From NCBI GenBank assembly GCA_001557505.1, contig LSAX01000008.1:2232001-2296000 (forward strand): 64,000 nucleotides of DNA, read 5' to 3'. Shown in pieces: positions 54,144 through 64,000 of the stretch. The DNA is from Reticulascus tulasneorum (lineage: Eukaryota; Ascomycota; Sordariomycetes; Glomerellales; Reticulascaceae). The notes below the pieces were generated by a model, which saw only the letters and a program-made list of their open reading frames with translations, did no database searches and was not told the DNA's origin. Position 1 is the stretch's first letter; the number at the start of each line of letters is the position of its first letter. Position numbers and translations under genes: made by a program.

Positions 54144-56388
54144 TTCGTCGGATCTGGGGTAGGGCGGTGTTGGCGGATGCTTGCGGTTGTGTTGGGTCGC
54201 GGGGGGCTCGGGGTCGAATTGACGGCGAGGTGGTATTCTCGGCACGGCTGGCAATGCCAAGGATCAGAGGTTCGTGCCGGGACTGAGGATGGGATGGTGG
54301 ACGTTTCGATGTTTCGACGTTTCGTAAGGGGGACGGGCGTGGGTTCGCGCTCTCGCTCAGCCGTAATTCGAGGGTTCCTCCCTTTAATTTTTTTTGGGTT
54401 CGCGACAAGGGATTGGAGGGAGGGAAGGGTGGCGGTAACGGGCCCTGGTGGGGAAATGCAAAGTAACGGGGGTTCGGAATAGGGGGGGTTTGCCAAAGTG
54501 GTGTCGCGTCTTCGATCCCTTATCAATTGAAACCCTTTGGTTGACGCCAGAGAGTTGGAGGTGAAAGCCTTTGTCGTGTGCCCTCGTACATTCCAAGAGC
54601 CTGGTTTGGAACTTTTCGCCTCATTCAACTCAATTGTCGCAGCCTAGAAATTGGTGCCACAGCACGGACCATGTGGCTAGTGCGCCACCCAACCAAGTTA
54701 CCTTTGATGGATGCACTTGTGAATAACTTCAACGGACTCATATCATTCCCATCTTCAATCAAGTTTACTAGTCCTCGCTGAGAGATCCTACAGATGTCTT
54801 TCTGAGACATGTCACGGCGTCTGAAACCAACTGAAATTGTGTTGAATTCTTTAGCCGCCTTTTAGAACATCTTACTCGCTATCTGATCTGCCGTTCCTCG
54901 AATGGTGAGCTGGGAAGAGGCTCTCAACGCCGCTTACAATGGTGAAAAAGACAGTTAGTTGTCGTTCGAGACCAACTGAGCCTCACTAAATGCTAGTCCG
55001 AGAGCTTGACTGAAAGTAGGCAAGCCATTATTAGGATATTTCCGTTCGGGATCTAGCCTAGAGTACCTTAGTCAAGTTGGAGAGCCAGCCGCTGCCCGTA
55101 TGGGATATCACATTGCAGTCAGCAATTTTGGACAGCAATCCACCCAGCAGCCTGCTCTCTACGTAGTAGATGTCTTAAAGGTCAGATTGCATATTAAGTA
55201 AGCTCAACAGGGTGCATGTTCTTTTCACTCCGGTTGTTTCGCCACGAGTGATCCATCTCCTACGCTCTGCTCCTCTTGCACGTACCAGCCCATGAAGACT
55301 CCCCAAGGCAAGGAGGTCTGGGAGATGCACCGATTTTACTCTTTAAACTTGATACTGGGTCGAATGGCTTAATCTTGTAGACTGGGAAACACGTACTTCG
55401 TGTGTACGTTTGCGAGGTATCGCCAGGGGCTTGAGTCCGACAGCAAGATTTGAGCGATGTACAGACAAATGATAGAACAAAGCACACCGCCGCTCACCTT
55501 GAACATATATGCCAACCGGCATTTTCTCATTCCTTTTGACAGGTCGTATCATTTCTTAGAGCCGTCGGACCATTACAAACCTCAATTTCCACTGGGTGGC
55601 TTCAGACCAATGCATTTGGGCATGATTTGGTGTGCCGAATGTCATCCGCCTATCAGCGTCCACGCATCGCCATCCAGCTGCCAACCCCATTTCCCGCCCA
55701 TCCACTCAGCCTTACGGATTCACGACAACGAATGGCAGCCCCGTCACCGGTGCCGATCCTGTTTCCCGCCGTCAAATAATGTTTACCTCTGTGGCTCTCT
55801 TACTCGGCATCCGGCCAGGGATTGCTCTTCCCCAGTTTCCCCCCTGGCCCTCGGAGCTGCGTGTTTCACGATCTTGCCGTGCCACTGGGACTTTCAGCAA
55901 TCTCGCCTGTCAGTGGCTGATGCCCATATTTCATCTCGACCCAAGTGGTTCAATGGCGCATATTGTCCTTCCGGCTGATTACCAGGACCGGAGAGCGTTG
56001 TCTAGTACTACAATTTGCTTGGTCCGTCAGGCCTGCGCCACTCGTGGTTGGTTTGTGTTGACACGACTCGGTCGGAGTCCAGCGGACTGCCTCCCAGCAT
56101 GAGCGGCTGAGGCCAACAGGATAGAATTAAACCGCCATAAGCTGATTGCAAACGAGGATCCGATTGACTGATAGGTAGGAAACAGGTAAATGACAGCCAT
56201 TCAACACGTAAACCTGGTCTCGTCTCGCTTGTCCCCGGTAGTGTTCAAGTCGGTAGCATATAAGACTATGACAGCTCGCCTCACATGATGAACGGCGTTC
56301 TTCCCTGAGCAGCACATCTTGCCTCTCACTCACTTAGTCTTTCATTAACCAGGCAGCTCTTTGCCGTTCACTCATTTACAAACACATA
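54144..56388. other. 2.2 kb intergenic
   Basis: No supported gene. Short frames such as 55457-55978 and 55632-56102 overlap each other in different frames and carry no domain. The VPS74 promoter is at the left end. Confidence 0.45.
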
Positions 56389-58098
56389 ATGCGTTTTACT
56401 AATTACTTCGGCCTGGCTGCTGCCGGCCTGGTCTTGGCCGAGGACTTGCTCATGCACGAGAAGCTCCAGGAGGTCGAGTACAAGCAAGCGATAGCGTTGG
56501 GATACACCGGTAGGTAGCCTAGATGAAGACCGGGGACTATGCTAATAGCTCGCAGTCAAGCTGGTCAATGACAAGGAATGGAAGGCCCTGACGACCGCGG
56601 ACTTTACCAAGTACAAGGCCATCGTCATTGCCGACCCCGACTGCGTCTACGACGATAGCCCAATCGACTTCTTCACCGAGACGAAGGATGTTTGGAGCCC
56701 TGCGATTTCAGGAAACATTGTGGTGATCGGCACAGACCCGTCGTACCACTCGTACGGCGGCGAGCTGGGTGCCGATACCCTGATCGAGAACAGCATCAAG
56801 TTCGTCGCGGATGGGGAGAGCACCGGTCTCTACTTTGCGCTCTCGTGCTACTACCACCGATCCGAGTTCGCCACGATCGATGCCCTCTCCAACTTTGGCA
56901 AGTTTGTCGTGCGCGGCCAGCTCAACTGCTACAACAACGCCCACATCGTCGCCAAGCACCCCGCCATGGACTCGCTCTCCGACGCCGCTCTCAGTGGCTG
57001 GGAGTGCAGTGTCCACGAAGCCTTCTCGGAATACCCCGTCACTGGAGTCAACGGTTTTGAAGCGTTGGCCATTGCCAAGAACATCTTGGGTGTCGGGAGC
57101 CGCAGCTTCGGCGATGGCACCAACGGCCTGCCGTATATCATCTCGAGGGGAGCCACGCCGGCCGGCTGCGGCAACGGCAAGTATGAGGCCTTCTTCAACG
57201 AGGAGTGCGACCACGGTGAGGATGTCAACGGCGTGGGCGACGACCTCTGCTCCACCTCCTGCAAGTGCTTGTACGGAGTCCTCGATGCCTCCGAGGGATC
57301 TTGCAAGCCCAAGCCGCCCCCAGTCGTTGGAACCAGCACTGGTGTTATCCCAAGGTATGTCACAACCCTAGCATGACCTATCATCACGCTGACTGTCTAG
57401 CTACTCGTCCACCGTCATCCCCCCGTATCCAACCTCCAGCCCCGAGCCACCGAAGGATGACTGCACCGTCATTGTCGGAATTGAGGTGATCGTCACGGTC
57501 ATTGTATCCTGCCCAGCGGGGAGCACTGGTACGTTTCTTGCTGGCCATTTCTAGTGCATAAGCTCACGAGGACAGAAACCACGACTTTGACGTCCACCCT
57601 GCAGAGGCCGATCTACAGCACAACCGTCGAGGGCTTCCCGTGCTACCCATGCGCGCTCGGAACCCCTGACGCAGGGTCCTTCATCACCGTCAGCTACGTG
57701 AGTTTACTCGAACCTGTTCCCGCCTACAACGCTAATCTCCCTAGACATCCTGCGCATCGGAGGCTACCCCGACGTTGACGTACAAGATGTGCCAGACCTG
57801 CACGGAGAAGACCGTCTCGACGGAGATCCCGGGCTACACATCCGGCGAGTGCCACAGCTGCACCGACTACGTCTCTGAGCGCCCGAAGACCCACGTAAGC
57901 ACGGCTACCACATCCAGCGCCGTGGCCACCACTTCTTCCGTCAAGTCGTATGGCACAATCATGCCCACCACCTCGGGCAAGTCACCGATTAAGCCCAGCA
58001 CCACTGCAGCCTTTGTAACTGCTGGTGCCCCGAGAAACTTGGTTGGTGGTGTCGGCGCTGGTGTTCTGGGTGGTCTGATTGCCCTTGCTGCGTTGTAG
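56389..58098 (+). CDS. GPI-anchored, cysteine-rich cell-surface protein
   Basis: Five exons: 56389-56509, 56556-57354, 57401-57528, 57576-57697, 57745-58098; phases agree and give 507 residues. Signal peptide MRFTNYFGLAAAGLVLA. The N-terminal half (about 20-245) is an alpha/beta-looking module with KAIVIADPDC, SGNIVVIGTDPSYHSYGGEL and GLYFALSCYYH. Then comes a small Cys-rich unit like the Myxococcus-type disulphide repeat (CGNGKYEAFFNEECDHGEDV, then CSTSCKC). A Thr/Ser-rich segment with CxxC-type pairs (YKMCQTCTEK, CHSCTD) leads to a GPI signal (VGGVGAGVLGGLIALAAL). It should be a wall or surface protein. Function unknown; resembles uncharacterised fungal surface adhesin-like proteins. Confidence 0.8.
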
Positions 58099-60226
58099 AT
58101 TAGTATGGAAGTCGGCAGTGCACTCCTTGGGATCGATTTATGGTGGTTGGTCTCGAGGGTTACCACGGGCTTGCTGTTATAACAGCGCTAGTCTAGTTCA
58201 TAATGGTCACTATAAAGTCTTATATCAATAGCTGCGAGCATCAGGTTTTCAGTAGAAAATGTGCATACTCTCGGGCATAAATAACAACCTCCTATGAAGT
58301 AGAACTATGTTTGTCGATTCGGTCTATGCATGAATGCCAGTTTTTTATGATGAGCGACGTCTTCGACATGTTTGTCAAGGACAAGTTATATGTCTGTCTT
58401 GAAGATTGATTAACTTTGTCTGTCCTACACGAGTCCAAAAGCGACTGCTGTTTTCTATTGGCCCTAGACCTCGGTGTACATCATTCGCCACGATGACCCG
58501 ATATTTGTTGGGGGCCAAACTATACGGGCTTAATGTGTAAAGGTGCGCGCTGGGACCTTTAATTACTCCGCACAAATTAACTCGCCCTCTCCTCTTCACG
58601 CCTCAAATATGTCGGTTTAGGTGAAGCCCCACAGCACCATCCATACCAGCACTCTGCAGAGCCGGAAGCGAAGCATCAATCCATCATCAAATCGAACACA
58701 ATTTACTTTTATTTTTATGATCTTTCTTGTCAGCTACCATAAAACTGACATCAATTAGCAAAGAATCAATTTGACTGTTCTCTTTTTTTTACCAATTGAC
58801 TTACTGGGTCGAGTGGCTGATTTGGCGACGATGGCCAAGGTGGTGGTGGGTTCGAGACCTCATTTTTGACGTTCACGAGATTGGGCGACTTATGCTTCAT
58901 TTTTGGTCGCGGAAAACGCTGGGAAAAGGCGAGGATTCGGCTGGCAAGTGCTAAGCGAGATCCACGAATACCAAACTCTTATGGTGGTTGATTTTCCGAA
59001 GAGAAGAGATCTGGTCGCCGCAGGCTGGAACCCCCTCTTAAATAAGAGTCCTCCAAGTGGCTACGGATGGCGAGACTGACCTGGATGGTAGGAATCTCTT
59101 TTGGGAAGAGACAGATACTAGCGACGAAGCAGAGAAAAGCGGCGACGGCTTCCGCGATAGCTTCACAGATCCGTCTAGTCAACATCCTGGCTCTTTAGGG
59201 AGCTTGTGCCCGAGACAAGGCCGCGCTGGCCTGACGCTGGTGGTGATGGCTTCATGGATATGCCCCTGGAGTGCGAACCTTTACGCCGCTTTTGAAATGC
59301 GCAAGGTGTCTCTATAGTGCACCGTACGGCTTAAACCGTACTTGGGTCTCGCGAGGCGTAACCAGCTCGCTGGCAAGTGACTGCTGCCGAAGTCGAGCTG
59401 GATGACCGAGCAGTATCGCTGAGATCTCTGTCTGGTAGGGGTTGCAACTCACGATGAACGAGTCTCTAGGGCTTTGCGTCACTACATTCGGCGATCATCA
59501 GTCCAAAACGGACCCGGAGCTGGGGAATAAAGTATATAAGAGACCCTGCTGCGTGGATGGCATGGCGTATCAAGGCGACGGCCTCGCCAGTGGCAAAGCG
59601 GTGTATGGCAAAGCGGCGTATGGCAGAGGTTGAATAACTTTAAAAACAAGCACTGGATGATCTTGATCAGATCTACAGTGACCTTGGGACCACTGAGAGT
59701 TGTTCTGAACTGCCTCCTTCGTCCACCAATGCCAATAGATCGATGGCAAACATTTGCCATTCAGCTCGCCACTTCTGCTCGCCACACGTGGTGCGGACGC
59801 AACCCCTACTGCCGCCACAGTCATTACACTCATGGTGCCTCCAATGCGTGGAAAGGCTAGCTGATTGGACACTTGCGAACCCGAGTTGTTCATAGTAAGG
59901 CTGAGTCTGTGGCGATATGTTCCCATCAGATTTCGATTGGGTCGAATATTTAACGAGGACCGAGATTCTTACTACACCCAGACGACAACTACCAATGACA
60001 AATCCAAGCCGACACCTAGGATCACGATAGTCAAATACGTACTGAAGTGCAGAATAGTCATGCTCGCAATCGTGTAGTTGCACCGAGAATGCTTCATTTA
60101 TTCTTTTAGTTGCTAACTAGCTGCGCTGGCCATGGTATATCTATGTAGAGGCTCCGCATATGCCCGAGCTGAAGACATACGACCACCATCTGAATGCCAC
60201 ATGGCGACATAATTCCTGCATCCTGC
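58099..60226. other. 2.1 kb intergenic, AT-rich patches
   Basis: No supported gene. A minus-strand frame at 59673-60083 (136 codons) has no recognisable domain. A short 15-bp direct repeat GGCAAAGCGG(T/C)GTAT occurs at about 59595-59624. Confidence 0.4.
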
Positions 60227-61265
60227 TTACAGCTGATCGAGGAGCTTCTGGGCGGCATAGTCGACATTGGTGCCGTAGTACTTTGGCGGGGCCTGCACCC
60301 AGCAGGTGCCGTCCTCAACAACGACCTCTCCGTACGTGTCGTACTTCATGGTATCCACGAGACGGAAGGCGATCTCGCCCTTCTCGACCGCCTCGTTGAA
60401 GCCCTCCCGCAGCATCTCATCGTCGCCGAACTTCTGGTAGTTCATCTGGTACGCCACACCTTCGAAGTACATCCGCATCAGGTAGCCGATGTTGCTCTGC
60501 CAATCCTCCCGGATGTCGGAGCCCTTCTTGCTGGCCGCCTCCTTGAGCTTGGCGAAGACGTCGTCGAAGTTGGGCACGAGCTTGAGGTCCGGCTTCTCGA
60601 GCATGTCGGCGATCTTCTTGCGCGTGTCCTCGATCTTGGCGTCGTACTCCTGTCGGATGTTGGTGCGCGCGGCGTAGCTCAGCTTCGAGTCCGAGCCGGA
60701 GGCTGCGGGGGCCTCGTTCAGCGCCTTGGCGAGGTTGTTGCTGTCTACGGCGTAGTCTACGTTGGTGCCGAGGTTGTTCTCCGCGAAGAGGATGCGGAGC
60801 TTGCCATCGACAATGTCCACGCCGCAGTAGGAGACCTTCTTGTTCTCATCGATGTCGATGATCAGCGAGTGCTCATGCGCGATGCTGTTCAGCTCGGCTG
60901 TGCCCTCGTCGCCAAAGTTGGAGGCGAAGCTCTTGAGCTGGTAGATGGCGCCGTTGACGTACCTGGAAGCTCAGTTTACGCCCGTGGCCGGGACTCGGGA
61001 GACTCACGCTGCGAGGCAGTTGCCCAGGGAATCCTTGCCGTAGCCCTCCTTGGCGTAGGGGTAGATGGCATTAGGGTTGATCTCCTTGAGGGACCATGGG
61101 ACGCCGAGAATGTCGGAGAGCTCCTTCTCTAGGCCCTCCTTCTTGTTCTCCCATTCATCACGAACTAGACGCGTTAGTTGCTGGAGGATATATGCGCTGC
61201 CATGACTTACTGTTCTTGCGGAGAGCAAGAGGGAGTTTCTCTGCTGGGGGAAGTCGGGTAACCAT
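60227..61265 (-). CDS. Conserved fungal protein of unknown function
   Basis: Three exons: 61265-61211, 61164-61008, 60962-60227; GT..AG junctions keep frame and give 315 residues. Soluble, acidic, mostly helical; no signal peptide or membrane helix. Recognisable conserved stretches: ILGVPWSLKEINPNAIYPYA, GNCLAAYVNGAIYQLKSFAS, KVSYCGVDIVDGKLRILFAE with NNLGTNVDYAVD, ALNEAPA, and a C-terminal GEIAFRLVDTMKYDTYGEVV with YYGTNVDYAAQKLLDQL. The GTNVDYA motif appears twice. I have seen such proteins in many ascomycetes under hypothetical names; no activity is known to me. Confidence 0.75.
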
Positions 61266-62219
61266 GTTTGATGATGTGGGGATGTCTTAAAGTGTATCGT
61301 GAGAGTTGATCTGTAGCTGAACAATGTTTCTGAGCTTCACGAAGGACAAGCTCCCTTTTAAGGAACCAACATGATCCCCAAGCTCCCTCATCCTCAAAGC
61401 TTGGCTCCTGGTGCCTCCTATCCAGAGTACTCATTCGGCAATTGACTCAACAACCAACACCGCTTGACGCCACGAAATGCTCGACGCAGGGGTTCGTCCC
61501 CTCACCACGACCGAGTTTCTGTGGTCATTGTCTAGCTGTCAGCCTAACGTCTAGCCCTATATTCTGAATTGACGGCTTGTGGAGATGAGGGGCGCACTGA
61601 TGCCTTGAATAGCGCGTGAATTTAGCGAATCTAAGGTGGTTTTAGGCTAGGCCATTGTGGCGCAGAGCCATACAGACGCTACGGGTTCAGGGGGCCGGCG
61701 GACTAAATGCGGGCAGCTGCAGCTTCACCCCTTGCAGATGCGGGTTATTGAAGAATATCGAGGATCAATCTGCATGTTGCTGTTGAGGAATTGCTTTTGT
61801 TTGGTGTTTCAGGTCGTAGAGCTGTTGAGGGTGCGAAAAGATTGTGGCTGCTGACCCGACCCTGGCGTGCAGATTGGCTGATTCCTGTCAGTCCGCTGCA
61901 GAACCACTGATTTCTCCGCTTGTGTCAATAGTCTCTTGCCGGAAGACGGCTTCAGACCGGACCCAAGACGTTGGGGTGACGATCCTCAGAACGCCTCGCT
62001 GCCTGGACTCTGGAGATTTGCACGCCACAGAGTTCAGCTGGGCGGGTCGTCGAGCTTGGCGCAACGACCATCGTTGCTCTGTTGCGATGCATTCAGAAAA
62101 ATACATATCAAATGCGACCGCCCCTCAGGAGTGGAATCGTTTTCGGATGGACTAGTCACCTATCCTAGTCAACACATCGCTCTCGTTGCCAGGCAGCCAC
62201 TGATTCATCAATCCCTACA
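61266..62219. promoter_or_regulatory. Divergent intergenic region
   Basis: Head-to-head region between two genes of unknown function, transcribed away from each other. No gene recognised inside. Confidence 0.45.
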
Positions 62220-63339
62220 ATGCCGTCTCTGTAAGTCACCCAGTCGCGCAGCCATGCGAGCGAGCTAACTTTGGAAGACCGCTCAAGGTGCAAGTGGGCA
62301 TTCGCGACCACTGGACCAAGGATGACAGCTCGGTGCAGAAAACGTTGAAGAGCTTGCAAGGCCTCCTGGGGCTCGAGGTGGACGTCAATCCAGAATGGCA
62401 ACTCTTGCTGGCTGAGCTGGACAAGTTTTATCCCGAGAAGGGCGCCTTCGCTGCTGCTGTTGCGGGGATTGTCGAAACTTGGTCCAAGGGCATGATCGAG
62501 CTGCTCGATGACGAGAGCAACGAAGAATGGACCGAGGCGCTGCTGGAGAAGCTGAAGTCTTCGTACTCGCGCCTGAGGCTGTTCCTCGAGGTACGCCATG
62601 TGCAGGGCCAGGTCGAGCTAGACTGACAAAACTAGGTGTCGAAGGATGAACAAGCCTCGACTTCCTGGGCGGAGGATAGAGGCGGCTTCATAATCAACCT
62701 TCCGAAGCGCCAGCTGTCTCACCCACCAGAGCTCTTCCCGCTCCTCAAGGGTGAGATCATCGACTGCTTCAAAGAGAAAAAGGCGATTGCCCACCATACC
62801 GCTCCAGCAGATGACTGGGCCGACGTGGGAGTAGATACGAGGACCGGCAAGCTGGACGTCGTGGAGAAGTCCAGTTCCGCCCCAACGGTCGACTTCCTAC
62901 CGGACCCCAATACCCTCCCTCGCCCGGACGAGCTGCTGCTGAAACCGCCATACCACCTCTCTGTGTACTCGCGCGGCCCAACCGAGGTAGAAGTCCAATG
63001 CAGTCACAGCCCCACCCTGCAGCTGCTTTCCGAGTACCTGAAGAGGTGGTGTCGCGTGAACCACCAACTAAGCACAAAGGTATGTAGATGTCACAGATCC
63101 TGGATGGTGCTAATACTAGGCAGCCGCCGACTGTGGAAATCAAACTTCACCAGTGCGCATTCGGGCTGGGCGCGATGTACGACCGGCTTACTCTCTTTGC
63201 GGAGAATCGCTACGGTGGCCATACCCTCTCCCCTATGATTGTACTTTCTGTTGTGGAGGGGGTGCTGGGCTACCAGAAGGTGTATTCGGACGGGGGGACT
63301 TGGACGTATAGGAGGGATATTGAGTTTAAGAAGCTCTGA
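62220..63339 (+). CDS. Conserved fungal protein of unknown function
   Basis: Four exons: 62220-62230, 62278-62590, 62636-63079, 63124-63339, giving 327 residues; introns of 44-47 bp, all with GTAAGT/GTACGC/GTATGT donors and AG acceptors. The first exon encodes MPS plus two bases of a Leu codon. The N-terminal part is helical and acidic; the C-terminal block VEIKLHQCAFGLGAMYDRLT, LFAENRYGGHTLSPMIVLSV and VEGVLGYQKVYSDGGTW is well conserved in a filamentous-ascomycete family of unknown function. No signal peptide, no membrane segment. An opposite-strand frame at 62165-62599 is a shadow. Confidence 0.78.
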
Positions 63340-63587
63340 GACCCGGCTTGGATGCAAGCTGGGGTTTGAATTCGACTGTAATGTACATCAAGCGAGCCAG
63401 AGTGCCATCAAGGCTCGCCATGAAACAGATTTATGAGAGCGGAAGACGACCAGTGAAAAGAAACAAATAACTAGGAATTGCCTAGAACCCTTCCTACCTG
63501 ACCCCAACCCAAAAGACGCCGATGATACATTCCGTTAGCTTCAGATATCGGGTTCGAAAGCTCCAACCCCTGCCCGAAAGAGGCGGC
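63340..63587. other. Short convergent intergenic region
   Basis: No gene seen. Confidence 0.4.
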
Positions 63588-64000
63588 CTACCCAAACTTC
63601 GGGGGCTGGCCTGTTGGATGAGTAGGCGTCGAGTCCTCATTCAACGGGTCCAGCGGCGGAGTTGGGGACCCAACCTGGCTCAGATGCCTCGCCGCAGCCG
63701 CAGTATTAGCATCCAGTTCCGAATATCGATGCGGATTGCCATTCATCTCCTGGACCTGCACCTGTGGCCCCAGCGCATTCCCGTATAGCATCTTGAACTG
63801 CAAGAAGTCCTGCATCGAAGGCACGTGGGACGACGCCACGACTGTTGTGGGCAGGCTAGATCCCGGCATGTACGATGCTCGGTAGCGGTCGAGGTTGGCG
63901 GCGTTGTCAAGTTCAGCTTTCTCCGCGCGCTTCCGCAGGCTCTTGTTCTTTCTGGCCGTGTAGAAGATGATGCCGATTGCGATGAGCAGGACCAGGCCCA
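63588..64000 (-). CDS. 3' end of a single-pass membrane protein (cut by window edge)
   Basis: Frame open to base 64000, so the gene continues outside. Reading from the edge: a hydrophobic segment (GLVLLIAIGIIFYTA), then a stop-transfer RKNKSLRKRAEKAELDNAAN and a cytosolic tail of about 95 residues rich in Pro, Ser, Thr and Asn (LNEDSTPTHPTGQPP at the end). This layout is common in fungal type I membrane proteins with glycosylated ectodomains such as Mid2/WSC-like sensors, but the ectodomain is not in view, so no family can be named. Confidence 0.65.
   Translation of the reverse strand, partial: GLVLLIAIGIIFYTARKNKSLRKRAEKAELDNAANLDRYRASYMPGSSLPTTVVASSHVPSMQDFLQFKMLYGNALGPQVQVQEMNGNPHRYSELDANTAAAARHLSQVGSPTPPLDPLNEDSTPTHPTGQPPKFG

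Noticed and set aside
60194..61132. 312-codon plus-strand frame opposite the 60.2-61.3 kb gene
   Set aside because: Antisense shadow; it runs across both introns of the real gene and is Leu/Val-rich without a family.
1..64000. CRISPR arrays, rRNA genes, intact transposons
   Set aside because: None seen; the genome is eukaryotic, and no transposase, reverse transcriptase or long terminal repeat is recognisable.

Overview
The window is nuclear DNA of a filamentous ascomycete (Pezizomycotina, most likely Sordariomycetes). Support comes from short introns of 44-150 bp with GTRNGT donors, CTAAC-like branch points and AG acceptors, and from HET-domain, STAND/NLR, Ecp2/Hce2, UstYa-like and other typical mould families. 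No species call is possible without a search. All gene models are read by eye; exon junctions were checked only for splice motifs and reading frame.

Left part (about 1-27 kb) is accessory and gene-poor. In order it holds: the 3' part of a repeat-built coiled-coil protein running off the left edge; a small secreted Hce2/Ecp2-like protein; the wreck of a NACHT-WD40 gene; a DUF3431 protein; a HET-domain protein; a CE1 feruloyl-esterase-like gene with one frameshift; two multi-pass membrane proteins; a three-intron UstYa-like oxidase gene; a secreted precursor made of seven near-identical peptides separated by Kex2 sites; the 5' fragment of a probable bHLH regulator with a stop; a second HET protein; and a small WEGPPG protein beside diverged direct repeats. 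A gene encoding a fungal STAND N-terminal-like domain follows.

The most exciting item is the pair at 14.6-16.8 kb. A signal-peptide protein carries seven tandem AEAYG(PPL/ALR)N units ending in KR, and a UstYa-type protein with both HxxHC motifs sits 0.7 kb away. That is the core logic of a dikaritin-type (ustiloxin/phomopsin-like) fungal RiPP locus. I see no tyrosinase, second UstY, P450, methyltransferase or peptidase in the window, so this would be a minimal or split pathway with an apparently unfamiliar core peptide.

Right part (27.5-64 kb) is mostly conserved housekeeping genes in a denser layout: a lipase-like/NB-ARC NLR with a long disordered tail, an FHS-family MFS permease, eIF2A, a PigL_N-type protein, the RNA polymerase II assembly factor RPAP1, the HIR-complex subunit Hpc2, the nucleolar protein Rrp14/SURF6, the Golgi PI4P effector Vps74, a GPI-anchored cell-surface protein, two conserved proteins of unknown function, and the 3' end of a single-pass membrane protein cut by the right edge. 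Immune-type genes (two HET, one NLR, two STAND N-terminal-domain proteins, one NLR wreck) are scattered through the window.
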